The notes under the pieces were generated by a model. The model saw only the letters and a program-made list of their open reading frames with translations, made no database searches and had not been told where the DNA came from. The translations under genes and the position numbers were made by a program. This document shows, piece after piece, positions 53,344-61,996 of a stretch of DNA of 64,000 bases (positions are counted from its first letter, which is position 1; the number at the start of each line of letters is the position of its first letter). This DNA comes from Acidithiobacillus sp. AMEEHan (GTDB taxonomy: Bacteria > Pseudomonadota > Gammaproteobacteria > Acidithiobacillales > Acidithiobacillaceae): assembly GCF_030996345.1 (NCBI RefSeq), contig NZ_CP118747.1:1548001-1612000 (forward strand), read 5' to 3'.

Positions 53344-53368
53344 AGAACGCCGCGGGGAGACCGGTTAC

Positions 53369-53799
53369 CTTGGTAAAATGCTGCTTCGGCGTAGGCACCA
53401 AGGTGGCGTCGACAATTTGCCCGGCACGTGCTTCCAAGCCATGGGCGTGAAGTTGCCGATCAAGCTCCTCGAATAAGGCAGAGACACCCTCTACTCCAAT
53501 CCGGTTCTCAAAGTTCCAAATCGTGGTCCGGTCAGGAACTCAGGAACGTAGCGAGAATGTTCCAAGCCGCAGAAACACAGGAAACTACGACGATCCAGGA
53601 GCTGGTACTCGGTCTGCTCATCAGAGAGGCCATACATGCGCTTGATGACCAGAATTCGCACCATCACTTCCGTGGGATAGGATGGCCGCCCACCCTTGGG
53701 CTGCGCAGGACGGGGAGGAATCTTCTCTATGGCCGCGTCCAATGCAGAGAGATCCACCACTGCATCGATCTTCTGCAGTGGATCGGCAAAGCCATCCAT
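53369..53799 (-). pseudogene. IS5-family transposase remnant, truncated and frameshifted
   Basis: From ATG 53799 the protein reads MDGFADPLQKIDAVVDLSAL, then RPSYPTEVMVRILVIKRMYGLSDEQTEYQLLDR, an IS5-type N-terminal region. Near 53535-53550 the eight bases GTTCCTGA are repeated in tandem (minus strand), which breaks the frame. Without one copy the sequence continues as VPDRTTIWNFENRIG and on to PTPKQHFTK. There it is cut by the IS66 right end at 53368. The C-terminal catalytic part is missing. Confidence 0.82.
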
Positions 53800-53834
53800 C
53801 TTCAGGGCTCATTCCTGATCTGCCATCTGATACC

Positions 53835-54541
53835 GTCTTGAACGCCATTACGCAATAGCGAGCTGCCTGGAAAGGTTTCCCCGATTTGAGCACGCCGTAG
53901 GCGACGTGTAGAAGCTTGCGCATGGCCGCGACGACTACTTGCATTGGGCATTTTCCGTTGGCCAAGAGGCGGCCACAGAATGCTGCGAGCGCGGGATTGT
54001 ATCTTTGTGCTACCACCGCTGGCAGATACAGTGCCTTACGTAGGAGGCCATTCCCGGCCTTGGCAATGGGGGTTTTGCCAGCCCACTGCCCCGACTGACG
54101 GATGCGTGGATTGAGGCCAGCGTAGGCTACGACTTGCTTGGCCGTGTGGAAACGGTCCCATGGACTGAGGAAGGCGAGCAAGCTGGCAGCGGTGCCATCT
54201 CCTATGCCAGGAATGCTGGAGAGCAGCTCCTTCTGGTTTTTGAGGCCGGAATGGTTGTCAATATAGATCTCAATCTGCAAACGTACCGTCTGAATCTGCT
54301 GTCCGATAACTTTCAGGAAGGCTTCCACCGACTTCCGTGCGGGCCCCTCTGCTAATTCCAAGCGATTGTTCTCCAGCGCCTCCAACGCTTGGTGCTTCTT
54401 CAGCCATTCACGGTATTGCTGAAAGCCCGTGGGAGTGTTGGGGAATACCTTACTGCCTTACTTGTCCTGCGGATTCAGCAGCACGACATTGAATTTGGTC
54501 TTGGCCACATCGATGCCAACGAAAAAGGTTGGTTCAATCAT
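53835..54541 (-). pseudogene. IS110-family transposase remnant with nonsense codon and internal deletion
   Basis: From ATG 54541 the N terminus MIEPTFFVGIDVAKTKFNVV is a typical IS110 start. A TAA follows after NPQDK. The frame then continues to KKHQALEALENNRLELAEG. The roughly 100 residues that usually carry the rest of the DEDD catalytic domain are gone. The C-terminal IS110 motif SIPGIGDGTAASLLAFL and YAGLNPRIRQSGQWAGK are intact. The end of the original gene near 53840 runs into the IS5 remnant. Confidence 0.8.
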
Positions 54542-54581
54542 GCTAGCCTCCGTGTGCTAACGATTAGCGGTGATCTGCGGA

Positions 54582-54894
54582 CTATGCCGGTTCATCCTTA
54601 TCTGGGCAGGCCAATGGCAGGCCTCGGATACCGTCCGAACTAATAGCAAAGTTGAGGCGGATGATTAATCTGCTATTCAGGATCAAGTCCTTAGCCTGCC
54701 ATCAATCTGACCCGCCTCGCTCCGGGGATCAACCGAAGGGTACCAGCCCATAGGAACTGGTACCAAGACATAAGATCGTTCGTTACCGCAGTTCTCCCCG
54801 CAATCATCCCATCACGCCCAATCTCTCCGGACTGTCACTATTCTACCAAATCCGTGAGACCAAGGAGTTATTCGAGGTACCCGATAGCGACTTT
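54582..54894. other. Non-coding stretch between IS remnant and TauE-like gene
   Basis: No gene is evident in these 313 bases. A short open stretch near 54770-54905 (RYRSSPRNHPITPN, LFYQIRETKELFEVPDSDF) could be the end of a lost gene. GGTACCAGCCCATAGGAACTGGTACC near 54748-54773 contains a GGTACCAG/CTGGTACC inverted repeat. Confidence 0.4.
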
Positions 54895-55650
54895 CTAAAA
54901 ATACCATAATTTAATACCCATAACAAGAATCACAAAAGTAACCATGATTTTTATCCAAAATTCTCCATGAGAACTTAACGTGATCTTACTAGAAAAATAA
55001 GCACCAAAAATCCCGCCAGCTGCGACGAACAAGCCGGACACCCAAGCGATATTCCCTTGCATCACGAATATTATTAAAACCGGCACAGTGTATGCGCTAA
55101 TGATAGTGGTCTTTAATCCATTTATTGCGGCCAGATTGATTCGCAGTGTCCACCTAAGAAAGAAAATAAATAGAAAGCCGATGCCAGCTTGAATGAAACC
55201 GCCATAAAATCCTAGCAAAACCATTATTGGATATATTGCAATCGACTTATTTTCTATGAGATCAATTACCTGCTTAGATGGACGAATTGGGAGGTAGAGT
55301 GTAATAGCGGAGAATCCTAAGATAATTACTAAAATCCTCTGAAACCAGAAGCTGCCAACATGAATGCTAGACCAGGCACCAATCACCGCGCCGGGCAATG
55401 CCCACAAAGCAAGCCTGAGTGCAAAGCTTGGTTGCACGACTCCCGCGCGGACAAATTTGTGACTCGCTAATACATTTTCAAAAAGAATTCCTATTCTATT
55501 AGTTCCATTAGCGACAGCCGGAGTCAACCCAGAAAATATCAAAATTGGCAATGTTAAAGCAGAACCGGCGCCAGCCAGAATATTGACAAAACCAGCAATT
55601 ATTCCAGAGCTAAAAAGAATAAGATACATTATCCAATGAGGTAACATCAC
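54895..55650 (-). CDS. TauE/SafE-family permease (sulfite-exporter-type)
   Basis: This 251-residue membrane protein has the TauE/SafE pattern GIIAGFVNILAGAGSALTLPIL, ANGTNRIGILFEN and a second copy of the motif (GGFIQAGIGFLFIFFLRW). About eight helices are visible. The family exports anions such as sulfite or sulfoacetate. The gene is AT-rich compared with the chromosome on either side and sits between IS elements, so it is probably transferred. In a sulfur oxidiser sulfite export would make sense, but this is inference. Confidence 0.88.
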   Translation of the reverse strand: MMLPHWIMYLILFSSGIIAGFVNILAGAGSALTLPILIFSGLTPAVANGTNRIGILFENVLASHKFVRAGVVQPSFALRLALWALPGAVIGAWSSIHVGSFWFQRILVIILGFSAITLYLPIRPSKQVIDLIENKSIAIYPIMVLLGFYGGFIQAGIGFLFIFFLRWTLRINLAAINGLKTTIISAYTVPVLIIFVMQGNIAWVSGLFVAAGGIFGAYFSSKITLSSHGEFWIKIMVTFVILVMGIKLWYF

Positions 55651-55754
55651 CTATTAGACGCCTGCACTTTTTCGTTAGCTACCAACCAAATACAATTAGT
55701 CAAGCTCTGCATGTGTCATCCTCAGTCAGGCCATCCGGATATTAAGCTAATTTT

Positions 55755-57058
55755 GGCTCCTCGACACATTGAGTGGGTAAGGCGGTATGATTGCTTTATG
55801 GGAAGGGCAGCGAGCTGAGGATAAGGATGGACCAAGGTAATCAACTGTTCACTCTGGCGTTGGGGTTGGTTCCGCCGTGGATGGTGGACGATGTGCGGTT
55901 CACGGTGGAGGAAAAGCGCCTGGACCTGCATGTGAACTTCCCAAGGGGTAGTCAGTTTCCCTGTCCGGTCTGCGGCCAGGACTGCCCGGTCTATGACACC
56001 CAGGAGAAGGTCTGGCGTCACCTCGACTTCTTCCAGCATGCGGCTTATCTCCATGCCCGCGTACCACGGGTCCATTGCCCGGAACACGGCGTGCATTTGG
56101 TATCCGTCCCTTGGGCGCGGGAAGGCTCGGGATTCACGCTGCTCTTTGAGGCTCTAGTCATGGCCATGGTCCGGGAGATGCCCGTGTTGACGGTCTCCCG
56201 CCTAGTGCGGGAGACGGACCAGCGACTCTGGCGGGTGCTCGATCATTACGTCGCCAAGGCCCGCGAGGCCGCGGACATGTCAGAGGTCCATTCCGTCGGT
56301 ATCGATGAGACGAGCAGCCGGCGCGGCCATGATTACATCACCCTGTTTGTGGACCTCGTGGCGAAGCGCCTGCTGTTTGCCACACCCGGCAAGGATGCCG
56401 AGACTTTTGCGCAGTTCGCCGAAGATCTGCAGGCCCATGGCGGCAGCGCCGAGGCCATTACGGAGGTCAGCATGGACCTCTCGCCAGCCTTCCAAAAAGG
56501 GGCCGCAGAACACCTGCCCAACGCCCAGGTCACCTTCGATCGCTTTCACCTCATGAAGCTCGTCAATGAGGCCGTAGATGCCGTACGCAAGGGGGAAGCC
56601 CTCTCCCAACCAGACCTGAAAAAGAGCCGCTGGCTTTGGCTCAAGAACCCGGGAAAGCTCTCCGCCAAGCAAAGCGCCAGGCTCCGGGAGATCCTCAAGA
56701 ACCAGAACCTCAAGACAGCACAGGCTTATCAGCTTCGCCTGACCTTCCAAGAAATCTTCACCGTCCAGAATCGCCACCAGGGCGCCACCCTGCTCAAGGC
56801 CTGGGTGGAAAACGTCAAGGACAGCGGATTACCGCCAATGGTCAAGGTCGCCTACACCGTCATGAATCACTGGGATGGTGTGCTCCGCTGGTTCGAGAGC
56901 CAGATCACCAACGGGATTCTGGAAGGCTTCAATAGCCTCCTCCAGTCCGCCAAGGCAAAAGCCCGTGGCTACCGTACCCACAAGAACTTTATCAACATGG
57001 CCTACCTGATCCTCGGTAAACTGGATCTCAGGCTACCCACATGAAACATCGAAGAACC
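55755..57058 (+). mobile_element. Complete ISL3-family element, 1304 bp, with 8-base target duplication
   Basis: The left end (GGCTCCTCGACAC) and the reverse complement of the right end (GGTTCTTCGATGT) match at 16 of 25 positions. Both inner edges read GTGGGTA. CTAATTTT stands directly before (55747-55754) and directly after (57059-57066) the element, an exact 8-base target duplication, as ISL3 elements make. The transposase is intact, so the insertion is recent. Confidence 0.93.
55827..57044 (+). CDS. ISL3-family transposase
   Basis: This 405-residue transposase has an N-terminal zinc ribbon (CPVCGQDC, HCPEHG) and a helix-turn-helix region. The DDE core has VGIDETSSRRGHDYIT, VSMDLSPAFQKG and the Glu in NGILEGFNSLLQSAK. 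ATG at 55827 (MDQGNQLF) is preferred over an earlier one at 55791 because homology begins there. Confidence 0.93.
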   Translation: MDQGNQLFTLALGLVPPWMVDDVRFTVEEKRLDLHVNFPRGSQFPCPVCGQDCPVYDTQEKVWRHLDFFQHAAYLHARVPRVHCPEHGVHLVSVPWAREGSGFTLLFEALVMAMVREMPVLTVSRLVRETDQRLWRVLDHYVAKAREAADMSEVHSVGIDETSSRRGHDYITLFVDLVAKRLLFATPGKDAETFAQFAEDLQAHGGSAEAITEVSMDLSPAFQKGAAEHLPNAQVTFDRFHLMKLVNEAVDAVRKGEALSQPDLKKSRWLWLKNPGKLSAKQSARLREILKNQNLKTAQAYQLRLTFQEIFTVQNRHQGATLLKAWVENVKDSGLPPMVKVAYTVMNHWDGVLRWFESQITNGILEGFNSLLQSAKAKARGYRTHKNFINMAYLILGKLDLRLPT

Positions 57059-57156
57059 CTAATTTTACATTCCATTAGGAGCAGTTATGTTGCTTGCGAC
57101 TAGAGCTACGGGTACCTTCAGAGGCAGTAAAAGAAATCGAACACGCCCTCCACTAA

Positions 57157-58416
57157 CAGGATGCTGAAAAAGTCCGTGGTATAATTGGCGGACCAGGGCA
57201 CGGAGGGATTCGATCATGCGTGGAACCAAGGTAGAGTCGGGTGCGATGTTCAGTTATCTGTCCCCCGAGGAGCGAGTGCCGAAGGATCATCCCCTACGTG
57301 CTATTCGGGTGATCGTAGATCGCTCCTTGGCAGAGCTCGACGGACATTTCAACCAGATCTACTCAGACCTGGGGCGCCCCTCGATTCCCCCAGAGCATCT
57401 GCTTCGTGCTTTGCTGTTGCAGGTCTTTTATAGCGTGCGCTCCGAACGGCAGCTCATCGAGCAGCTGAACTACAATCTCCTGTTCCGCTGGTTCGTGGGC
57501 TTGGGTATGGATGATTCGATTTGGGTGTCCACGGTGTTCAGCAAGAACCGGGATCGCTTATTGGACAACGGAACAGTGCAACGCTTCTTTCAGACGGTTT
57601 TGGCGCAAGCAAGGTCTCAGGGACTACTATCCGAGGAGCACTTTTCTGTAGATGGCACCTTACTGGAAGCCTGGGCTTCACAAAAATCCTTCCAGCCCAA
57701 AGACCCCGAGGATCGGCAGGGCGACGGCTCGGATTTCCGTGGGCAGAAGCGCAGCAATGACACCCATGCCGCGGTAACGGACCCCGATTGCCGTCTCTAC
57801 AAGAAGGCACCGGGGGATGCCTCGCGGTTGGCGTATCTGGGGCATGTGCTCATGGATAACCGCCATGGTTTGATTGCCGGAGAGAAGGTCACTACGGCGG
57901 ATGGGACAGCAGAGGTGGATGCTGCGTTACAGCTCATGGATGAGCTGGGTGGAAGCCACCGGATCACCCTTGGCGCCGATAAGGGTTACGATCGTCATGG
58001 CTTCGTCCAGGACCTTCGTGATCGGAATGTCACCCCGCACGTGGCCCGTAAGTGCAAGGGATCCGCGGTAGATGGTCGCACGACCCGTCATGTCGGGTAC
58101 AACATCAGCATTCGTGTCCGCAAGCGGATCGAGTCGATCTTTGGGTGGATGAAGACCGTGGGCGGGATGCGCAAAACGCGATTCCGTGGATTGGAACGGG
58201 TGGGGCTGCACTTCACTCTGGTGTCCACCGCCTACAATCTGGTGCGTATGGCACGACTGGGGGTAGCGTGATGGGAGTACTGCGTCCAGAGTTCGGGAAT
58301 CCGGGCAGATTGACCAGAAAAACCGCACAAAAGTGGTCCAGAACTGCCTTCAGGCCGCGTTTTTCGAGAAAAATAGGTGCCGAGCAGATTTTATTGCTCG
58401 GTTTTTCAGCGACCTG
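57157..58416 (+). mobile_element. Complete IS5-group element, 1260 bp
   Basis: The ends are inverted repeats CAGGATGCTGAAAAA and (reverse complement) CAGGTCGCTGAAAAA, 13 of 15 identical. CTAA precedes and TTAA follows the element; both fit the YTAR target of IS5-group elements but differ at the first base. The transposase is intact. It abuts a truncated alpha-glucan phosphorylase gene. Confidence 0.88.
57216..58271 (+). CDS. IS5-family transposase
   Basis: This 351-residue transposase begins MRGTKVESGAMFSYLSPEERVP. The DDE residues are in FSVDGTLLEAW, LGADKGYDRHGF and RKRIESIFGWMKTVGGMRKTRFRG. No frameshift is present, so it is probably functional. It differs clearly from the IS5 remnant at 53369-53799. 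Confidence 0.93.
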   Translation: MRGTKVESGAMFSYLSPEERVPKDHPLRAIRVIVDRSLAELDGHFNQIYSDLGRPSIPPEHLLRALLLQVFYSVRSERQLIEQLNYNLLFRWFVGLGMDDSIWVSTVFSKNRDRLLDNGTVQRFFQTVLAQARSQGLLSEEHFSVDGTLLEAWASQKSFQPKDPEDRQGDGSDFRGQKRSNDTHAAVTDPDCRLYKKAPGDASRLAYLGHVLMDNRHGLIAGEKVTTADGTAEVDAALQLMDELGGSHRITLGADKGYDRHGFVQDLRDRNVTPHVARKCKGSAVDGRTTRHVGYNISIRVRKRIESIFGWMKTVGGMRKTRFRGLERVGLHFTLVSTAYNLVRMARLGVA

Positions 58417-58420
58417 TTAA

Positions 58421-58772
58421 ACTCGGGGAATTTCACGGAGAGTCCAAACTCCATACTAAAATAAGCGATCCACGTTTGCAGGGAGGATTTTGAAAAATAT
58501 TTCTGAAACCAACGTGTCGGTCGCAACTTTTGGCGATGCTGCTGTAGATCAAAAAAATCAGCATCGTTGGCTAATCGGTCGACAATGCTGGAATCCAGAT
58601 TTTGCAACAGTAACCAGGGATCCCTGGTGGCCTTCCAGACCGTCTCATCCAAGCGTTCCCATAACAAGTCGCTACTGTAGCTACGAGACCAACGAAGATC
58701 GAAAGTGAGTTCAGTCAAGCCCTCAAGAGCCTTGGGAAGCTGGAGTAATACATAGAAGGGTGTGATGTCCAT
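58421..58772 (-). pseudogene. glgP: Alpha-glucan phosphorylase N-terminal fragment
   Basis: From ATG 58772 the protein follows the DUF3417 domain that opens bacterial alpha-glucan phosphorylases (GLTELTFDLRWSRSYSSDLLWERLD, DPWLLLQNL). It reaches the conserved IAYFSMEFGLS. There homology ends: the expected SEALPIYSGGLG is replaced by VKFPEF, and 14 bases on begins the IS5 element. About 85 percent of the gene is missing. Alpha-glucan phosphorylase releases glucose 1-phosphate from glycogen. Confidence 0.85.
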
Positions 58773-58922
58773 GGATTTCTCCTCAGGCGCTACGTCCTAG
58801 TATACAACATTTACACTGGGGAGATTGCAACTCGCACCATCCCAGAGGATGAAAGAGAAAGGGTAATGAGGCCGAGCCACTGTTGAGCGATACCACTCTA
58901 AATCTAACCGGACTGCTTTGTG

Positions 58923-59171
58923 CTATTCCATACCCTGGGATGCCACTTCGAGACCGCACAGCAAGGGGCGCACCGCAGGCAGGTGATTTCGATATATGTA
59001 CGCACCATCATGCCCGGTATATATAAAACCAGATTGCTTTTTATATAACTGCACCACATCATAGGGCCAGATGGTCATAATACCCAAATCATCACCTGCT
59101 CTCTCATCAGAGAAGCCGACGGCGCCGTCACGATAGAACGCTGGTAATCCAGCGAATCCAGTTTGTAGATC
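58923..59171 (-). pseudogene. Unidentified gene remnant downstream of the MFS exporter gene
   Basis: The minus strand is open from 59171 to a TAG at 58923 and reads like a real protein tail. Segments include GLPAFYRDGAVGFSDERAGD, IMTIWPYDVVQLYKK and GFIYTGHDGAYIYR, with no good start codon. A stop precedes it in frame. It is probably the 3' end of a decayed gene. I do not recognise the family. The stretch from 58773 to 58922 shows nothing. Confidence 0.4.
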
Positions 59172-59185
59172 TCATAGTACACCTA

Positions 59186-60730
59186 TCACCTCTTATGCGG
59201 CTCAGGGTTGGCAGTTTTTTTTGCGGAAGGCATCAGAAGTGCAATAACCAACATAGCCAGAAAACTAAATAATAAAAAGTAAAAGGCATCTAGAATTCCG
59301 CGCATAGCCGCATGCCGACCTAGTTCCATGCCCAAGATTTGCCAATTCAGCTCTCCGGGATGAGTCCCCATGATTGCTAATGAACTTCTTAGCACTGGAG
59401 AGTATGGATTGATATGCCCGCCCATCTGGTTCCAGGCCACTTGCGCCTCTTCTGTCAGGATTGTCGAAACGATAGCAATTCCAATAGATCCGCCCAGATT
59501 GCGCATCAGGTTAAAAATTCCAGACCCTGCAGGAGTATCTGCTTTGCTAAGAGTAGCGAAGGCCAATGTAAATAGTGGTATGGAGATTAATCCAAATCCC
59601 AATCCACGAATCACTCCAGGCCATATAATCCAACTTTGGTTGATATGCAAATTATATGAAAGGCTCAGCCAAGTGCCCAAACTTCCCAAAGCCACACCAA
59701 CCATCACCATCAGTCGGGGATTTGCCCCACGATTGAGTAATCGTCCAGCCATCCACATAGAAATCCAGGAACCGATTCCTTGAGGAGCCATTACCAAGCC
59801 GGTCGTTTGTGGTTCGTATCCCATAAAATCTTGTAGATAGATGGGAAGTATAACCATGGTTCCGTAAAGAGCAAGACCAAACAGGCCAATGCCCAAACTA
59901 CCCAAAGTTAGTGAACGATCAGCCAAGAGAGAAAGATCGACTACAGGACTGGAGATAGAGAGGCTGCGTACCAGAAACAGGAAAAAACCCAACCCAGATA
60001 CCACCGCAGCGCCGACAAGAAAATGAGAACTAAACCAATCATCTTGATCACCAAGACTGAGAATTAACTGAAGGCCGCCGAGACCAATCGTCATCCAGAT
60101 CAATCCGAGCCAATCTAGGGGGCGTGGATGGTCACTACGCCCAAAATCTGGCACATAAAAGAACAGCAACAAAAGAGCAATCGCTCCGACAGGCAGGTTA
60201 ACATAAAAACACCATCGCCAAGAAAGATCCTCGGTGAGGTATCCGCCTAGCACTGGCCCAACGATGGGGCCCAGCATCGTGCCCATTCCTAGAGTCGCCA
60301 TTGCCACACCTCGCTTGGCTCGCGGATAGCTTTCGACCAAAATTGCTTGCCCAACGGGAACCAGGGATGCGCCAAAAACGCCTTGAATGAAGCGCCAGAA
60401 AACAATTTCCAAAAGGGTATGAGATTGTCCGCTCAAAGCAGAGCAAATTAGAAAACCCGCAACGCTCCAAAGAATCAGACGACGCTGCCCAAGATGCTCT
60501 ACTAACAGGCCGGTCAGTGGTGTCACAATTACCATGGCAAGCATGTAGGTGGTCAATGCCCAAGTAATTTGGTCACTATTCGCATGCAGTGAACCCTCCA
60601 TGTGCGGCAGGGCAACATTCACAATGGTGATGTCCAGTACATTCATGATGATGGCAGTCATCACCGCAATGGTAATAATTAACAGGTGGGGAGTAATAAC
60701 CACCACGCTTGGCTCAGATGTGGAATTCAC
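59186..60730 (-). CDS. DHA2-family (EmrB/QacA-type) MFS exporter
   Basis: This 514-residue transporter has 14 hydrophobic helices and the DHA2 motifs: LDITIVNVALPHM in helix 1, GLLVEHLGQRRLILWS (motif A) and GPIVGPVLGGYL (motif C) typical of drug-proton antiporters. The EmrA-type partner is absent. It is followed by a gene remnant and preceded, 15 bases away, by a UspA gene on the same strand. The start is the ATG at 60730. Confidence 0.92.
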   Translation of the reverse strand: MNSTSEPSVVVITPHLLIITIAVMTAIIMNVLDITIVNVALPHMEGSLHANSDQITWALTTYMLAMVIVTPLTGLLVEHLGQRRLILWSVAGFLICSALSGQSHTLLEIVFWRFIQGVFGASLVPVGQAILVESYPRAKRGVAMATLGMGTMLGPIVGPVLGGYLTEDLSWRWCFYVNLPVGAIALLLLFFYVPDFGRSDHPRPLDWLGLIWMTIGLGGLQLILSLGDQDDWFSSHFLVGAAVVSGLGFFLFLVRSLSISSPVVDLSLLADRSLTLGSLGIGLFGLALYGTMVILPIYLQDFMGYEPQTTGLVMAPQGIGSWISMWMAGRLLNRGANPRLMVMVGVALGSLGTWLSLSYNLHINQSWIIWPGVIRGLGFGLISIPLFTLAFATLSKADTPAGSGIFNLMRNLGGSIGIAIVSTILTEEAQVAWNQMGGHINPYSPVLRSSLAIMGTHPGELNWQILGMELGRHAAMRGILDAFYFLLFSFLAMLVIALLMPSAKKTANPEPHKR

Positions 60731-60745
60731 TCTCGAAGACTTGAC

Positions 60746-61177
60746 TTAATCGCGAGCAATAAGTACGGAACAATGTGCCGTCTGTGAAACTTCCGTAGCA
60801 ACACTGCCCATCAGCATCTCACGCCATCCACGGAGACCATGACTGCCAAGCACCAACAAATCTGCTTCTATTTTCTTCGCTATGGCAACAATCATACCTC
60901 CTATATGTCTTGATCCACTGGCATCTGTCTCTAGCAAATGTGTCTGAGGGGTTATTCCGCGTTCGTTGGTCTGCCGAGCGAACTTTTGTAGCAGCTCTCT
61001 TCCCTCCTCTTGTAATAGCGCGATGGACTCGGGAGTAGCATAGTAGGCTCCGTAAACATCCACCACGGTTAGGATATGCAGGGTCGAATGATAGGCCTGG
61101 GTAAGAGTGAAGGCGTGTAGTGCTGCGGACTCTGAGGCTGCGCTGCCGTCCACTGCCAATAGGATGGTCTTAAACAT
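60746..61177 (-). CDS. Universal stress protein (UspA family)
   Basis: This 143-residue protein has KTILLAVDGSAASESAALHA and the ATP loop GSHGLRGWREMLMGSVATEVSQTAHCSVLI. It is of the nucleotide-binding subtype. It lies 15 bases before the MFS gene and is probably its operon partner. Confidence 0.94.
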   Translation of the reverse strand: MFKTILLAVDGSAASESAALHAFTLTQAYHSTLHILTVVDVYGAYYATPESIALLQEEGRELLQKFARQTNERGITPQTHLLETDASGSRHIGGMIVAIAKKIEADLLVLGSHGLRGWREMLMGSVATEVSQTAHCSVLIARD

Positions 61178-61379
61178 TCACTCCTCCTGTGTGCGAAGAG
61201 AACCAAGATACTATCAAGCCTATGTCGTCCGCTACTCGCCGGGAGAGCAAAGCAGTGCGAGTAGTCCCCATGAAGATGTAATGAATGCCTTCTACAGGAC
61301 CAGCAGCGGGGTGTCTTTCAGAAAGGGAGCCCTCGCTTGAGCTGGGCGGCGTCGAATTGCCAAGGTGGAAATTCATTCA

Positions 61380-61800
61380 CAGAAAGGACTCGCTCTGAAG
61401 GTTACAATCTATGATCTGGACTTGGAAAAGCGTGTGATGCTGTTGCACTGGGTGGATTGAGATACCGGTGAGATTCATCGCACGTGGGCGAAACGCGAGA
61501 AAGTCCTGGAGTTTTTCGTGATACAGGAGCCTGGGCTGATCACCAGGGAGTGGTGTGGCAGCGTTCCCCACTGGACCCAGAAGTTAGGCAAGCTTCGTCA
61601 CGAGATACGCTTGATTGCCGCCCTTTGTCATGAGGTGCGTACACTGCCGCATGGTGGGCATCGCCACTTGGGAGACGACTGTGTCGTATGCGCCCCAACG
61701 GGGACGGAGGGACGCACATGACCAGAACAATGTCCGGGGCCTACATCCAATCGCCAGGGTAAGGCCGGTCACGCATGGACGTGCGAAAAGGCTTGTGAGC
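61380..61800 (+). pseudogene. Decayed IS110-like transposase fragment
   Basis: One frame reads YDLDLEKRVMLLHWVD, stop, DTGEIHRTWAKREKVLEFF, then REWCGSVPHWTQKLGKLRHE and IRLIAAL. This order matches the IS110 N-terminal region (FA.LP...MEACGSAHYWARELxxLGHxVRLI). Stops and shifts break it further, and the rest of the gene is absent. The 202 bases from 61178 hold the divergent uspA promoter. Confidence 0.5.
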
Positions 61801-61869
61801 ACGGTGACCCCCCTTCCTCCGAGAGAATGCGATTCCGCCTCACCAGGAACACAGGCCCAGAGGAAAACA

Positions 61870-61898
61870 TTGAAACATCCTTCCGAATTCTATGCTAT
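61870..61898 (+). promoter_or_regulatory. Possible sigma-70 promoter of ppsA
   Basis: TTGAAA (61870-61875) and TGCTAT (61893-61898) are spaced by 17 bases in the gap before ppsA, which gives a leader of about 90 bases. The GC-rich palindromic stretch ACCTCCCC ... GGGGGT near 61940-61966 may form a leader hairpin. Confidence 0.4.
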
Positions 61899-61996
61899 AA
61901 AAGTACAAGAGGGTTTGATTTTCTGCCCCGCGCGGCATACCTCCCCTCCGAATCGTGGGGGTGTTGTAGCAACCTACCAACTTGTCAGGAGTGTAT

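Larger units (their letters stand above)
50979..53368 (+). mobile_element. Complete IS66-family element, 2390 bp
   Basis: The ends are imperfect 27-base inverted repeats beginning GTAAGCG at 50979 and, on the right, ending GGTTAC at 53368. They share the block AAAGAACGCCGCGG read from inside. All three genes tnpA, tnpB and tnpC are intact, so it could be active. The flanks (GCTACTCT left, CTTGGTAA right) show no 8-base target duplication. The left flank is an IS3 gene and the right flank an IS5 gene, which suggests rearrangement after insertion. Confidence 0.9.
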
